Below the pieces are notes generated by a model. That model made no database searches. It was given only the letters and a program-made list of their open reading frames with translations, and had not been told where the DNA came from. The position numbers were made by a program, and so were the translations under genes. From NCBI RefSeq assembly GCF_004355185.1, contig NZ_CP037922.1:3256001-3320000 (forward strand): DNA of 64,000 nucleotides, given 5' to 3'. Origin of the DNA: Hymenobacter radiodurans (GTDB taxonomy: Bacteria; Bacteroidota; Bacteroidia; Cytophagales; Hymenobacteraceae). This document shows, piece after piece, positions 55,830 through 64,000 of this stretch (positions within the stretch are counted from its first letter, which is position 1; each line of letters starts with the position of its first letter).

Positions 55830-57026
55830 ATGAAAATCGGGCTTTCTACCACCATTGATGTCAATGCGCTGCGTTCGCATTTGAACGTAAAAGCAGATGA
55901 TATCATCCCTAACGGGATGGGGGGAAGCGCCATTACGCCATTAGTACAAGGATTGCTGGAGGCTGGTCATCAGGTATCTATTTACTCTTTAGATTCTAAT
56001 GTAACCACACCCGTAATTCTACGTGGAGGCCAGCTCACTATCTACATAGGCCACTTCCGCCCCCGACCCCGCGAGCGCTGTTTTGACCTGTTTAAGCAAG
56101 AGGGTAAGGAGTTAGCTCGCTTCATAGATCAAGATCAACCGGACATCGTGCATGCTCACTGGGGATACGAGTTTGCGCTTGGCGCCCTAATGAGTGGTTA
56201 TCCTCATCTAATCACTCTGCATGATGACCCTTGGCTTATTTTGCGGTATGTACCCGATGCCTATCGGGTGGCGCGATTGCTCCTGAAATTGAAGGTATTA
56301 CGACAGGGTAAAAACTTCACTGCTGTTTCTCCGTACTTAGCCGATGCGCTAAAGAGTGCTACCCGTCAGCCAGTTGTAATACCGAATGCCGTATGGCCGG
56401 CCCCAGGCTATCCGCACACTTTTCCGGCCGGGCCACGGCGACGTATTGTGTCGATGCTTGCTGAGTGGTCGTCTCGTAAGAACGTAAGCTCAGCGCTGTT
56501 AGCCTTTCGTGAGGTGCGTCAGCAGCTAGGTCCCGATACGGAATATTGGTTATACGGCTCTGATTATGGTGTGAATGGGCCTGCTCAGGGCTGGGCCGAG
56601 TCGCATGGGGTTGCTGAAGGAATACACTTTGCCGGTAAAGCCTCGCACCGTGAGATAACAACCCTTCTGCCTGGTTTCGACGTAATGTTGCATCCATCAC
56701 GCGAAGAGTCATTTGGGATGACGCTTATCGAAGCCATGCAAGCGGGTGTGCCAGTGGTAGCCGGGGCTAAATCAGGTGCAGTTCCTTGGGTGCTTGATCA
56801 TGGAAAGCGTGGGGTACTCACTAATATCAATTCTCCAGCAGCAATAGCCACATCATTGTGCGATTTGCTGACTCACCCCAAACAGTATGAACAACTAAGT
56901 CAACAAGGTATCACGAGCGTACAAGAACGGTTCTCGATCCCCATCGTGACCGCAGCTTATGAGGAACAATACCATCGTATACTCGGTCAAAAAGCCCCCC
57001 AAGCTGTATCTGTCTTGTCTCTTTAG
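55830..57026 (+). CDS. GT4-family glycosyltransferase
   Basis: From the ATG at 55830 the protein is 398 residues with a two-domain GT-B fold. The N-terminal half carries GSAITPLVQGLLEAGHQVSIY and IVHAHWGYEFALGAL. The C-terminal half has the retaining GT4 motif HPSREESFGMTLIEAMQAG, where the two Glu residues are seven apart, and AKSGAVPWVLDH. It uses nucleotide sugars to extend the repeating unit. A frame extension back to 55713 lies inside the previous gene and is unlikely. The C-terminus includes one AAAAAGCCCCCC tract. Confidence 0.93.
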   Translation: MKIGLSTTIDVNALRSHLNVKADDIIPNGMGGSAITPLVQGLLEAGHQVSIYSLDSNVTTPVILRGGQLTIYIGHFRPRPRERCFDLFKQEGKELARFIDQDQPDIVHAHWGYEFALGALMSGYPHLITLHDDPWLILRYVPDAYRVARLLLKLKVLRQGKNFTAVSPYLADALKSATRQPVVIPNAVWPAPGYPHTFPAGPRRRIVSMLAEWSSRKNVSSALLAFREVRQQLGPDTEYWLYGSDYGVNGPAQGWAESHGVAEGIHFAGKASHREITTLLPGFDVMLHPSREESFGMTLIEAMQAGVPVVAGAKSGAVPWVLDHGKRGVLTNINSPAAIATSLCDLLTHPKQYEQLSQQGITSVQERFSIPIVTAAYEEQYHRILGQKAPQAVSVLSL

Positions 57027-57050
57027 GCTAATCTTATCACGATTACTGAC

Positions 57051-58376
57051 ATGAAAATACGCTATCGGCTCCTATATGCTCTTCCACTACTGTCCATATT
57101 AATACTGGATCTTCTCTTCTCAACCCTTATTACGGGCCGCATTGAGATGGACGAGTTTGGACAATCGGCACCGTCACCACTCGATGGGTATCCCCCTTTG
57201 GTTATTGCTGGCTGTATACCGCTGAGCATCCTTCTATATAAATACCTAAGCGGAATTGCACGCTATGTGTTCTGGTGCGCTTTGGCGGGTGTAGGGCTTC
57301 TTATGGCTGATTCGTACTTAAACTATGACGTACCAGCGGTGTATCCGCACGTATTTCAGAAAGTAATGGTGCTATTTACTCTCTCAGCCATGTATGGAGT
57401 ATACAGAGTCGTCGGACGTATTACATTACCCGATCTGATAGGAATGATCTGGGTAGCTTTTCTCCTAAACGTAAGTATTATCAATCCTGATGCCCTTAGC
57501 ATGGGGGCGTTCGTCAATCATGAACGGGGACTAGTAGCTTCATCTGTTTATCTATTGGTGCTGCCTTTGCTTTTTCATTTCAACACTTACCTGCAAACGC
57601 TGAAACCGCTTCACCTCGCTCTATTTTTCGTAGCTGCTGTAGCTATTCTATTTTTTCAGCATCGCACAGTATGGGTGGTTTCCATTGCGTCTTTGGCAAT
57701 CAACCTAGTGCTGTTATTTGGGGCAGCGCGTCAACGTTTAAATTTTAAGGCTTTGTTGCCTCTGTTAGGTATTCCCGCTGTATTGCTATTCTTGGCGCTT
57801 ACAACATTAGCCGTCTCGAATCCTAAGATTTTAACCAAAATCGCAGATGATATAGCCGATATCGAGAATCACGACAAGCAAGGTACGGGTGGGTGGCGAG
57901 CCGAACAGGCAAGATCGTATTGGCCTTTTATCGAACAACATCCGGTAGCTGGCATGCGGTTTAAAGGATTTGAACTACCAATCCAATTTTATGATCCTGA
58001 CCAACCAACTCTAGTCGTTTTTCCAGATGGCCACGGTCACTTTTTACACAGCTTTTACATTGACGCCCTATTCTACCTTGGAGTCATAGGATTGCTCCTC
58101 TTATCAATGCCTCAGCTATATGCACTGCTACAGCTGCTGAAGCGCCCTGCCATGGATCCGGAAACTTTGACGTGGTGCATTTTCATTGGCACTAGTTTGG
58201 TGTATGGCTATTCGTACAGCTTACCCCCTTATTTTTATGGCTTGGCAGGCTTTGGTTTTGTCCGTATCAAAACCTTAGCGGCTATTGCTGCTACCCCTGT
58301 AGTAGAAAATGAGGGATCAACCCCTCTTGTCAACAGCCATCCTCAGGCTGAACCGGCCGTTCATTATTCAGCTTGA
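57051..58376 (+). CDS. O-antigen ligase/polymerase-like membrane protein (Wzy or WaaL type)
   Basis: A 441-residue protein with about ten hydrophobic segments. A typical large periplasmic loop contains GTGGWRAEQARSYWPFIEQH, and HGHFLHSFYIDALFYLGVIGL is the kind of loop seen in O-antigen ligases and Wzy polymerases. In a Wzx/Wzc locus this is most likely the polymerase that joins repeat units. No sequence feature separates Wzy from WaaL with certainty. It is followed 4 bp later by the next transferase. Confidence 0.85.
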   Translation: MKIRYRLLYALPLLSILILDLLFSTLITGRIEMDEFGQSAPSPLDGYPPLVIAGCIPLSILLYKYLSGIARYVFWCALAGVGLLMADSYLNYDVPAVYPHVFQKVMVLFTLSAMYGVYRVVGRITLPDLIGMIWVAFLLNVSIINPDALSMGAFVNHERGLVASSVYLLVLPLLFHFNTYLQTLKPLHLALFFVAAVAILFFQHRTVWVVSIASLAINLVLLFGAARQRLNFKALLPLLGIPAVLLFLALTTLAVSNPKILTKIADDIADIENHDKQGTGGWRAEQARSYWPFIEQHPVAGMRFKGFELPIQFYDPDQPTLVVFPDGHGHFLHSFYIDALFYLGVIGLLLLSMPQLYALLQLLKRPAMDPETLTWCIFIGTSLVYGYSYSLPPYFYGLAGFGFVRIKTLAAIAATPVVENEGSTPLVNSHPQAEPAVHYSA

Positions 58377-58380
58377 TTCT

Positions 58381-59334
58381 ATGCTCGTCAACTCTTCTGC
58401 TCATCCCGCCGACACGACGAACGGTTCAGCACCTCGCTCGGCAGTTTTGTTTCTGGTATTCAATCGCCCCGACGTTACGGAGCAGGTACTTGCTGGTATT
58501 CGTGCTGCGCGCCCCCCACGCTTATACATCGCTGCCGATGGGGCCCGAGCAAACCGGCCAAGTGAGGCAGCAGCTTGTGAGGCTGTGCGCAGCTTAGTTA
58601 TAAATGGAGTGGATTGGCCCTGTACTGTACATACCCTTTTTCGTGAACAGAACCTTGGCTGCCGCCAAGCAGTGAGTTCTGCTATCGACTGGTTTTTTCA
58701 ACATGAGGAAGCCGGAATCATTTTGGAGGATGATTGCTTACCGCATCCCACTTTCTTCACTTACTGTGATGACCTCTTGCACCATTACCGCGATGATACG
58801 CGAGTAATGCATATCAATGGTAGCAATATCATGCGCGGTTGGGTTCACGACTCCGATTACTCTTACTATTTCTCTAGGCATGCTGCTATATGGGGTTGGG
58901 CTACGTGGCGCAGAGCATGGCGCCACTATAACTCCGCAACCCCGTTGTTGCCCGAAATTCAGCGAAAGAATTATTTGTGGCGCCAATTCTTTAATCCTCT
59001 GGAAGCACGTATGATGCTGAATCCATTATGGGCTACTCATAATGGTCAGCTTGACACTTGGGATTATCAGTGGGCTTTTACTATGCTTGTGCAGTCAGGT
59101 TTGAGTATTATGCCCAACGTCAACTTGATAAGCAACATTGGCTTTGGAGGAGAAGCTACCCATACTTTTAATAGCTCTCATCCTTGGGCTAATCTTTCCG
59201 TTAAGCCAATACTCAGACCATTGCGTCATCCAAGCTTCGTGATCCGCGACACGGTTTCCGATTATCGAGAACTACGCGGCACTCTTCGCGATAAGATAAT
59301 GGCTCGCTTTCGCTCAGTGGCTGCGCTATTTTAA
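58381..59334 (+). CDS. Glycosyltransferase resembling GNT-I/GT2-like sugar-processing enzymes
   Basis: A 317-residue transferase from the ATG at 58381. VLFLVFNRPDVTEQVLAGI opens a GT-A fold. The metal-binding segment is GIILEDDCLPHPTFF (EDD in place of DxD). The aromatic WGWATWRRAWRHYNS and WDYQWAFTML are typical of the acceptor region. This family is often annotated as hemolytic-protein HlpA-like or GNT-I-like, and it transfers sugars onto a lipid-linked acceptor. The exact sugar is unknown. A frame extension back to 58309 overlaps the previous gene. Confidence 0.87.
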   Translation: MLVNSSAHPADTTNGSAPRSAVLFLVFNRPDVTEQVLAGIRAARPPRLYIAADGARANRPSEAAACEAVRSLVINGVDWPCTVHTLFREQNLGCRQAVSSAIDWFFQHEEAGIILEDDCLPHPTFFTYCDDLLHHYRDDTRVMHINGSNIMRGWVHDSDYSYYFSRHAAIWGWATWRRAWRHYNSATPLLPEIQRKNYLWRQFFNPLEARMMLNPLWATHNGQLDTWDYQWAFTMLVQSGLSIMPNVNLISNIGFGGEATHTFNSSHPWANLSVKPILRPLRHPSFVIRDTVSDYRELRGTLRDKIMARFRSVAALF

Positions 59335-59414
59335 TGCTAGACGCTCAATAGAATATTATTTGAGTTAGTATCGTCCTATGGATACTTCCTGAACGCTCAG
59401 CACACTCCCTTTTT

Positions 59415-60596
59415 ATGGCTTCTTCTACCCTGCCTGCTCCAAAGGTATTACACATATTACACTCGCTACGTTTTAGCGGGGCTGAAGTGATGTTGCGATT
59501 AGCTGCTCCAACTGTGCATGCACAAGGTTATAATCAGCATATAATAGCCGACGGTGCTACAGTAGGAGATTATGCTTCTACTTTGGAAGACGCTGGTTTT
59601 ACAGTATACCACCGGCCTTTCTCCAAGTGGTCAATCTCTCATTGGTGGAATCTGTACCTGTTTCTTAAGGAGAAGGAGTTTACTGTAATTCATAACCACA
59701 CAGAGCAAAATTTCTTCTGGTATTTACTGGTAGCGAGGTTAGCTGGTATTCCACGTCTTGTCTCAACGGTCCATAGCGCCTTCAATTTTAAAGGAGAAGT
59801 ACGCCTCCGACGTGGTACTTACCGCTGGATTGCTAGGCGCTTACTCGGCACTACATTCACCGCTATTGGACCATCAGTAGCTCTGGTAGAGGCAGAAACC
59901 TATAACAACCCAACAGTGCTTGTTCCTAACTGGCTAGATGAGGAACGCTTCATACCAGCACGTAGCGCCGCCGAAAGGGCAGAAGCACGTCAACACTTTG
60001 CTATTTCTGATGATACAGTTGTCCTAATTTCAGTAGGAAGCTGCACTGAAAACAAAAATCATGGGGCTGTGCTGGAAGCGTTGGCTGCTTTGCGCTCAAA
60101 AACACCTTATCCTATACTTTATTTACATGTAGGGGAAGGGATTACACATCTTGCCGAGCAAAACCATGCTAAGCAGCTAGGGGTAGATGATATTACTAGG
60201 TTTGTAGGTCAGCTGCATAATGTCCGTCAGGCTTTGTTAGCGGCGGATGTTTTTGTGATGACTTCATTCTTGGAGGGGCTTGGCAACTCCTTGCTCGAAG
60301 CCTTAAGTTGCGCCGTACCAGCAGTAGTATATGATGTCTACGGGCTGCGTGATTTAGTAATAGAGGGCAAAACTGGTCGATGTGTACCGCCCAATGTGCC
60401 GTCACTTACTCAGGCCCTGCTAGAGATGATTAACCGGCCTGACTTACGCCAGCAATACGGTATGGCCGGTCGGAATTTTGTGCAAGAGCATTACTCTATG
60501 CAAGATTCCCTTTCCCAGCTTCTTCCACTATATGGCACTGAAAAGGTAGGTGTACCCTCAGCATCTAAATCGCTTGACTATTCCGTTGTAGGCTAA
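59415..60596 (+). CDS. GT4-family glycosyltransferase
   Basis: A 393-residue GT-B enzyme. VLHILHSLRFSGAEVMLRL near the N-terminus is typical of GT4 proteins, followed by VIHNHTEQNFFWYLLVARL. The C-terminal retaining motif is SFLEGLGNSLLEALSCAVP, with Glu residues spaced as expected, and GLRDLVIEGKTG after it. It probably transfers a hexose to the growing repeat unit. It starts at the ATG at 59415, 80 bp after the previous gene. Confidence 0.94.
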   Translation: MASSTLPAPKVLHILHSLRFSGAEVMLRLAAPTVHAQGYNQHIIADGATVGDYASTLEDAGFTVYHRPFSKWSISHWWNLYLFLKEKEFTVIHNHTEQNFFWYLLVARLAGIPRLVSTVHSAFNFKGEVRLRRGTYRWIARRLLGTTFTAIGPSVALVEAETYNNPTVLVPNWLDEERFIPARSAAERAEARQHFAISDDTVVLISVGSCTENKNHGAVLEALAALRSKTPYPILYLHVGEGITHLAEQNHAKQLGVDDITRFVGQLHNVRQALLAADVFVMTSFLEGLGNSLLEALSCAVPAVVYDVYGLRDLVIEGKTGRCVPPNVPSLTQALLEMINRPDLRQQYGMAGRNFVQEHYSMQDSLSQLLPLYGTEKVGVPSASKSLDYSVVG

Positions 60597-60626
60597 ATAG
60601 CACGCAGCAACCCTGTTTTTTTGTTT

Positions 60627-61463
60627 ATGCTCCATATTGTCATTCCCGTTTTCAATCGCCTTTCCTTTACTCTTGCCTGCCTCGACTCATTGCGGGAGCA
60701 GACAGACCAAGATTTTAAAGTAGTTATAGTTGATGATGGTTCTACCGACGGTACTGCAGCCACTTTAGCGAAGGATTATCCTGAGGTGAAGGTGCTTTTT
60801 GGCTCCGGGTCCTTATTCTGGACTGCAGGTGTAAACCTGGGTTTACGCTACGCCTTAGATCAGGGCGCTGGATGGTTGATGACCATGAATAACGACGTAA
60901 TCGTCTACCCCGATTTTGTAGCCAATATGAAAAAGGCCGCCGACAGCCGGCCACCGGCGCTTTATGGCGCTTACGAGTTGGATGCCGTTACGCAAGAGCC
61001 CATCTATAGTGGGGGCTGGCTCGATTGGCGCACGGGTAGCTTTCGGCGTCTGCTCGATGATCTGGCTCCAGATCAACGCAAGGGACAGTGGCCTAGTCAA
61101 AATTTACCCGGCCGCGGGTTAATGATTCCGCGCGTTGTATTTGATAAAATTGGTTTGTTTGCGGCCGATGTTTTGCCCCACTACTATGCTGATTATGACT
61201 TTACACACCAAGCTCGTTTAGCGGGCTTCGAGGTATACTTGAATTTTGATGCTCGACTTGGCACATATCCTGACGAAAGCGGCGACCAGCACAACCGCAA
61301 GCGAAAGAGCTTAAGTAATTATTACAATCATCTGTTCAGCATTAGAGGTGGTGCGAACCTACGCGACTTCACTCAATTTGCCCGTCGCAATTGCCCGCCG
61401 CTTTATCTCCCACTTTTCTTGGCTAACGGGTATATGCGTCGGATTCTAGGTTACTGGCGCTAG
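60627..61463 (+). CDS. GT2-family glycosyltransferase (rhamnosyltransferase-like)
   Basis: A 278-residue inverting GT-A enzyme from the ATG at 60627. VIPVFNRLSFTLACLDSLR, VIVDDGSTDGTA (DxD-like) and WLMTMNNDVIVYPDFV are typical of GT2. HYYADYDFTHQARLAGFEV is the acceptor-binding end seen in rhamnosyltransferases of this group. The sugar cannot be decided. It is the last gene of the locus before the long hairpin. An in-frame TTG two codons upstream is an alternative start. Confidence 0.93.
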   Translation: MLHIVIPVFNRLSFTLACLDSLREQTDQDFKVVIVDDGSTDGTAATLAKDYPEVKVLFGSGSLFWTAGVNLGLRYALDQGAGWLMTMNNDVIVYPDFVANMKKAADSRPPALYGAYELDAVTQEPIYSGGWLDWRTGSFRRLLDDLAPDQRKGQWPSQNLPGRGLMIPRVVFDKIGLFAADVLPHYYADYDFTHQARLAGFEVYLNFDARLGTYPDESGDQHNRKRKSLSNYYNHLFSIRGGANLRDFTQFARRNCPPLYLPLFLANGYMRRILGYWR

Positions 61464-61487
61464 AGTTAGTTTTAAATAACAGATCCC

Positions 61488-61550
61488 AAAAAGCCCCCGC
61501 GGGGCTCTCCCGTCTTCCAAACGACGGGAGAGCCCCGCGGGGGGCTTTTT
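61488..61550 (+). terminator. Very long rho-independent terminator closing the exopolysaccharide locus
   Basis: A stem of about 27 bp (AAAAAGCCCCCGCGGGGCTC pairing across to GAGCCCCGCGGGGGGCTTTTT by position) encloses an 8-nt loop. The left arm has five C and the right six G, leaving one bulged base. It may work in both directions and may also carry the start of the next leader. Confidence 0.9.
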
Positions 61551-62069
61551 TAATATCATTAAATTCTAATATTGAAACTAGGCACCAAGTAATAATCTTA
61601 CTTGGCCCGAGGAAGCTTGCTTATCAAAAAGGCTTATTTGTAAAGATAAATTTTATTGCAAAAATCCTATTATTTTTATTTTGCACTTATTTAACATATG
61701 TGATAACGATTAAGCGTGTAAACTCTTTTTTTTAATATTCTTGATCAAGTATATCCTATTCACGATTACTCCTAACAAAATTGTTCAAAAAAATTTGACA
61801 CTATTATTGCTAAACAAGGTTTATATCATTTATATTTATAAAAGCGTTGTTATTTCTAGTACTGTAAAATATTAAAAATTTAACAATCTTCTTTCTAACG
61901 CTATCCTCAGCAACCTTGCATCCCCTATGATCTACTATATTATATACAATTATAGAATCATAAATTCTTCTCATTCATGAGAGGTTTTAACGTCTACTAA
62001 ACGAAGGGCAAATCTTCTTTGATTGCCATTTCTAAAAGAAATCAATAGAGATAACTTAAACTCAAACTA
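61551..62069. other. AT-rich non-coding region, likely promoter and long leader
   Basis: This 519-bp stretch is strikingly AT-rich, with runs such as AAAATTTTTT and many short palindromes. I saw no open reading frame or RNA gene. It separates the terminator from the beta-helix protein and probably contains that gene's promoter and an untranslated leader. Confidence 0.6.
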
Positions 62070-64000
62070 ATGAAGCAGTCTTACTCTGGAGCTTTCATCA
62101 AATGTTTGTCCTCTGCAATCATGCTGCTCTTGATGCTGGGGCCGGGCGCATCAGTATCCTCGGGGCAGTCAATTGATGTTATTTACAATGGCCCGATCGC
62201 CATTACCAAAGGAGGAACTTACAAGGGCAACTGGCGGAGTCTTGATTCCAAAACACCAGCCATTTCTATTGAGACATCGGAGCCTGTGATTATTGAGAAC
62301 TCTAATATTCAAAGCGCAGGCATTCTCATCAGAGCGCATTATCAGAATAACGATGTTACCATTCGCAATACGCGTGGCCTAGCTCTTACGCCCACTATTG
62401 ATAATGTGCGGCAGGGACGCTTTTTTGATGCGAACAACTTCAAAAACGCCCATCTGGAGCACAACTTCATGGAGCAAACCTCTGGTATCTACTTAGCTAA
62501 CTATGTAGGTGACAAGAGCGCGAAGCAAAGTATTAAAGTGCTGTATAACCAAGCACGTAATATCGATGGTCGTACCCGGAATGGTGGGAAAGAACATGTT
62601 CAATTTGTACAGTTCAATGGTGTACAGGGGATTCGTGGGGTGGAAATTGCTTGGAATGAAGTAGTAAATACACCGAACAAAAGCTATGTCGAAGACAACA
62701 TCAATATCTACAAGTCGAATGGTACTTCTGACAGCCCAATCTTAATCCATAACAACTATATCCAAGGAGGATATCCAGTTCCTGCAACAGCGACGAACCA
62801 TTCGGGAGGGGGAATTTTGTTAGGCGATGGTGATCCCAGTTTTTTTGCAGAAGCCAGTGGTTTTGTAAAGTGTTACAACAACCAGGTAGTCAGCATGCTG
62901 AACTATGGCATAGCGGTAGCAAATGGTCATGATATTGAAATCTATAATAACCGTGTTGTTTCAAGTGGCTATGTTGATGGTCAATACCTTAACTCCGCTA
63001 ATGTTGGTATCTATACCTGGAACAGCACAAACAGCAATGATACCGATGAGTACTACTTCAATATCTCAGCGCATGATAACCAAATTGGCTATATAAAGAA
63101 GGGGAATTGGGAGGACAGAAACGACACCTGGTTTCGCAACATTCATGTCAATAGGAATAACACCTCTCTTCCGAACCCTATTACCCCCCAGACAGAACAG
63201 GCAGAATGGACTTCTTGGTTAGAGAAAATCAAGAACCAGAATGTAACACCGGGATTAATTGTAGCAGCCCCTACGCCGGCTCCGGCCCCGAATGTAGCCC
63301 CCAGCATTGTGCTGACGGCGCCAACCAACAACCTAGCTTTGCCCCTGGGCCAGTCGCAGCTGCTGACGGCAACGGCTAGTGACGCGGACGGGGCGGTGCA
63401 GAAGGTGGAGTTCTTCCAGGGCAGCACCAAGCTCGGAGAAGTGACAAGTGCACCATATCAACTCAGCTGGACGGCCACTACGGCCGGCACGGTCGCCTTC
63501 AGTGCCCGCGCCACCGACAACGCGGGGGCTACCACCATGGCCACCGCCGTCACCATCACGGTCAATCCGGCCCCCGCGCAGGCCCCTGCCCCCACGCCGA
63601 CGCCTGCTCCAGCACCCGTTGCACCTGTTAACGCTGCCTTTTATCGGGCAATCAATATCAATGGCAACGCCCTCACATTAGACGGTAATAAATGGGAGGC
63701 CAGCAGCTCCGCATCCAACGTAAGTATTGATGGAGAGTACTTTTCAAACCAGAATGTTACGCTCAATCCATCAACTGATGTGGAACGCACTCAGATGATT
63801 CGCTCATCCATAGGAAGCCGGAACGCAGGTATTGAATTTTCGAATGTTTCTAGCGGCACCTATTTCGTGTACCTATATGTATGGGAAGATAATTTCTCCA
63901 TGCGTTTCAATGTCAGTGTACAAGGTCAAGTAGTTCAGAGTGATATTGTGAGTGGTTCAGCTGGAAGCTGGACGCGCTTAGGGCCATACGCAGCAGCAGT
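62070..64000 (+). CDS. Secreted parallel-beta-helix protein with Ig-like and malectin-like domains (partial, runs off the edge)
   Basis: An open frame of at least 643 residues without a stop. The signal peptide includes IMLLLMLGPGASVSSGQ. Residues about 30-380 have the rhythm of a right-handed beta-helix (IENSNIQSAGILIRAHYQNN, HNNYIQGGYPVP, IYNNRVVSSGY). A Pro/Ala-rich linker leads to an Ig-like domain (PSIVLTAPTNNLALPLGQSQ ... VEFFQGSTKLGEV). A second Pro/Thr linker is followed by a malectin/CBM-like module (YRAININGNALTLDG, IRSSIGSRNAGIEFS). The layout suggests an extracellular carbohydrate-active or carbohydrate-binding protein linked to the nearby glycan locus. The right end is outside the window. 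Confidence 0.9.
   Translation, partial: MKQSYSGAFIKCLSSAIMLLLMLGPGASVSSGQSIDVIYNGPIAITKGGTYKGNWRSLDSKTPAISIETSEPVIIENSNIQSAGILIRAHYQNNDVTIRNTRGLALTPTIDNVRQGRFFDANNFKNAHLEHNFMEQTSGIYLANYVGDKSAKQSIKVLYNQARNIDGRTRNGGKEHVQFVQFNGVQGIRGVEIAWNEVVNTPNKSYVEDNINIYKSNGTSDSPILIHNNYIQGGYPVPATATNHSGGGILLGDGDPSFFAEASGFVKCYNNQVVSMLNYGIAVANGHDIEIYNNRVVSSGYVDGQYLNSANVGIYTWNSTNSNDTDEYYFNISAHDNQIGYIKKGNWEDRNDTWFRNIHVNRNNTSLPNPITPQTEQAEWTSWLEKIKNQNVTPGLIVAAPTPAPAPNVAPSIVLTAPTNNLALPLGQSQLLTATASDADGAVQKVEFFQGSTKLGEVTSAPYQLSWTATTAGTVAFSARATDNAGATTMATAVTITVNPAPAQAPAPTPTPAPAPVAPVNAAFYRAININGNALTLDGNKWEASSSASNVSIDGEYFSNQNVTLNPSTDVERTQMIRSSIGSRNAGIEFSNVSSGTYFVYLYVWEDNFSMRFNVSVQGQVVQSDIVSGSAGSWTRLGPYAAA

Noticed and set aside
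1..64000. CRISPR array, tRNA or rRNA genes
   Set aside because: I saw no regularly spaced short repeats and no tRNA T-loop or rRNA signature sequence. Short tRNAs could still be missed by eye.

Overview
The window looks like a chromosomal segment of a Hymenobacter-like member of the Bacteroidetes (Cytophagales). This rests on moderately high GC, promoter -7 boxes of the TAnnTTTG type, and a gene set typical of the group: LytS/LytTR pairs, DUF4097, DUF2911, GH97, TlpA with a DUF4369-like N-terminus, and a Wza/Wzc exopolysaccharide locus. The genus is inferred from protein flavour and was not tested by any search. I saw no rRNA, tRNA, CRISPR array, prophage or insertion-sequence transposase.

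Layout. 0-10 kb: an SH3-like envelope protein, an NmrA-type oxidoreductase, a membrane-tailed metallo-beta-lactamase-fold hydrolase, a DUF4097 protein beside a LytS/LytTR two-component system, a TlpA-type thioredoxin, YebC, and a lipoprotein alpha/beta hydrolase. 10-13 kb: an RluF-type pseudouridine synthase, a sugar acetyltransferase and small membrane or hypothetical proteins. 13.3-19.2 kb: a biotin cluster bioB-bioF-bioD-bioA plus a beta-ketoacyl synthase, interrupted by two inverted-repeat elements. 19.4-30.7 kb: an M28 peptidase, a GNAT, an MBL-fold enzyme, a GH13/GH97 alpha-glucan pair, a KefF/KefC-like pair and a DUF2911 protein. 31-33.6 kb: lysC and lysA, separated by a second copy of the inverted-repeat element found before bioF. 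33.8-47.6 kb: an ArnT-like transferase, an NAD-binding/DUF2867 protein, topoisomerase III, an alcohol dehydrogenase, an SDR, a SulP transporter with a beta-carbonic anhydrase, and an OmpR/HK pair. 47.9-61.5 kb: a co-directional exopolysaccharide locus (Wza, Wzc, a Wzx-GT61 fusion, several glycosyltransferases and a Wzy/WaaL-like protein) closed by a very long hairpin. After about 0.5 kb of AT-rich DNA comes a secreted beta-helix/Ig/malectin-like protein that runs off the right edge.

Two features cut across the window. First, twelve genes carry thirteen apparent frameshifts, and every one is repaired by adding a single base. Nearly all lie in runs of four or more G or C. This polarity points to homopolymer under-calling in the assembly more than to real gene decay, so the broken genes (bioD, bioA, the ketosynthase, the response regulator and others) are probably intact in the organism. 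Second, a short signature (A/T run, then GCCCCCC) recurs roughly 45-50 times, inside genes and in terminators, and is skewed to one strand. Three families of inverted-repeat elements are also present, and one supplies the C-terminal codons of BioD.
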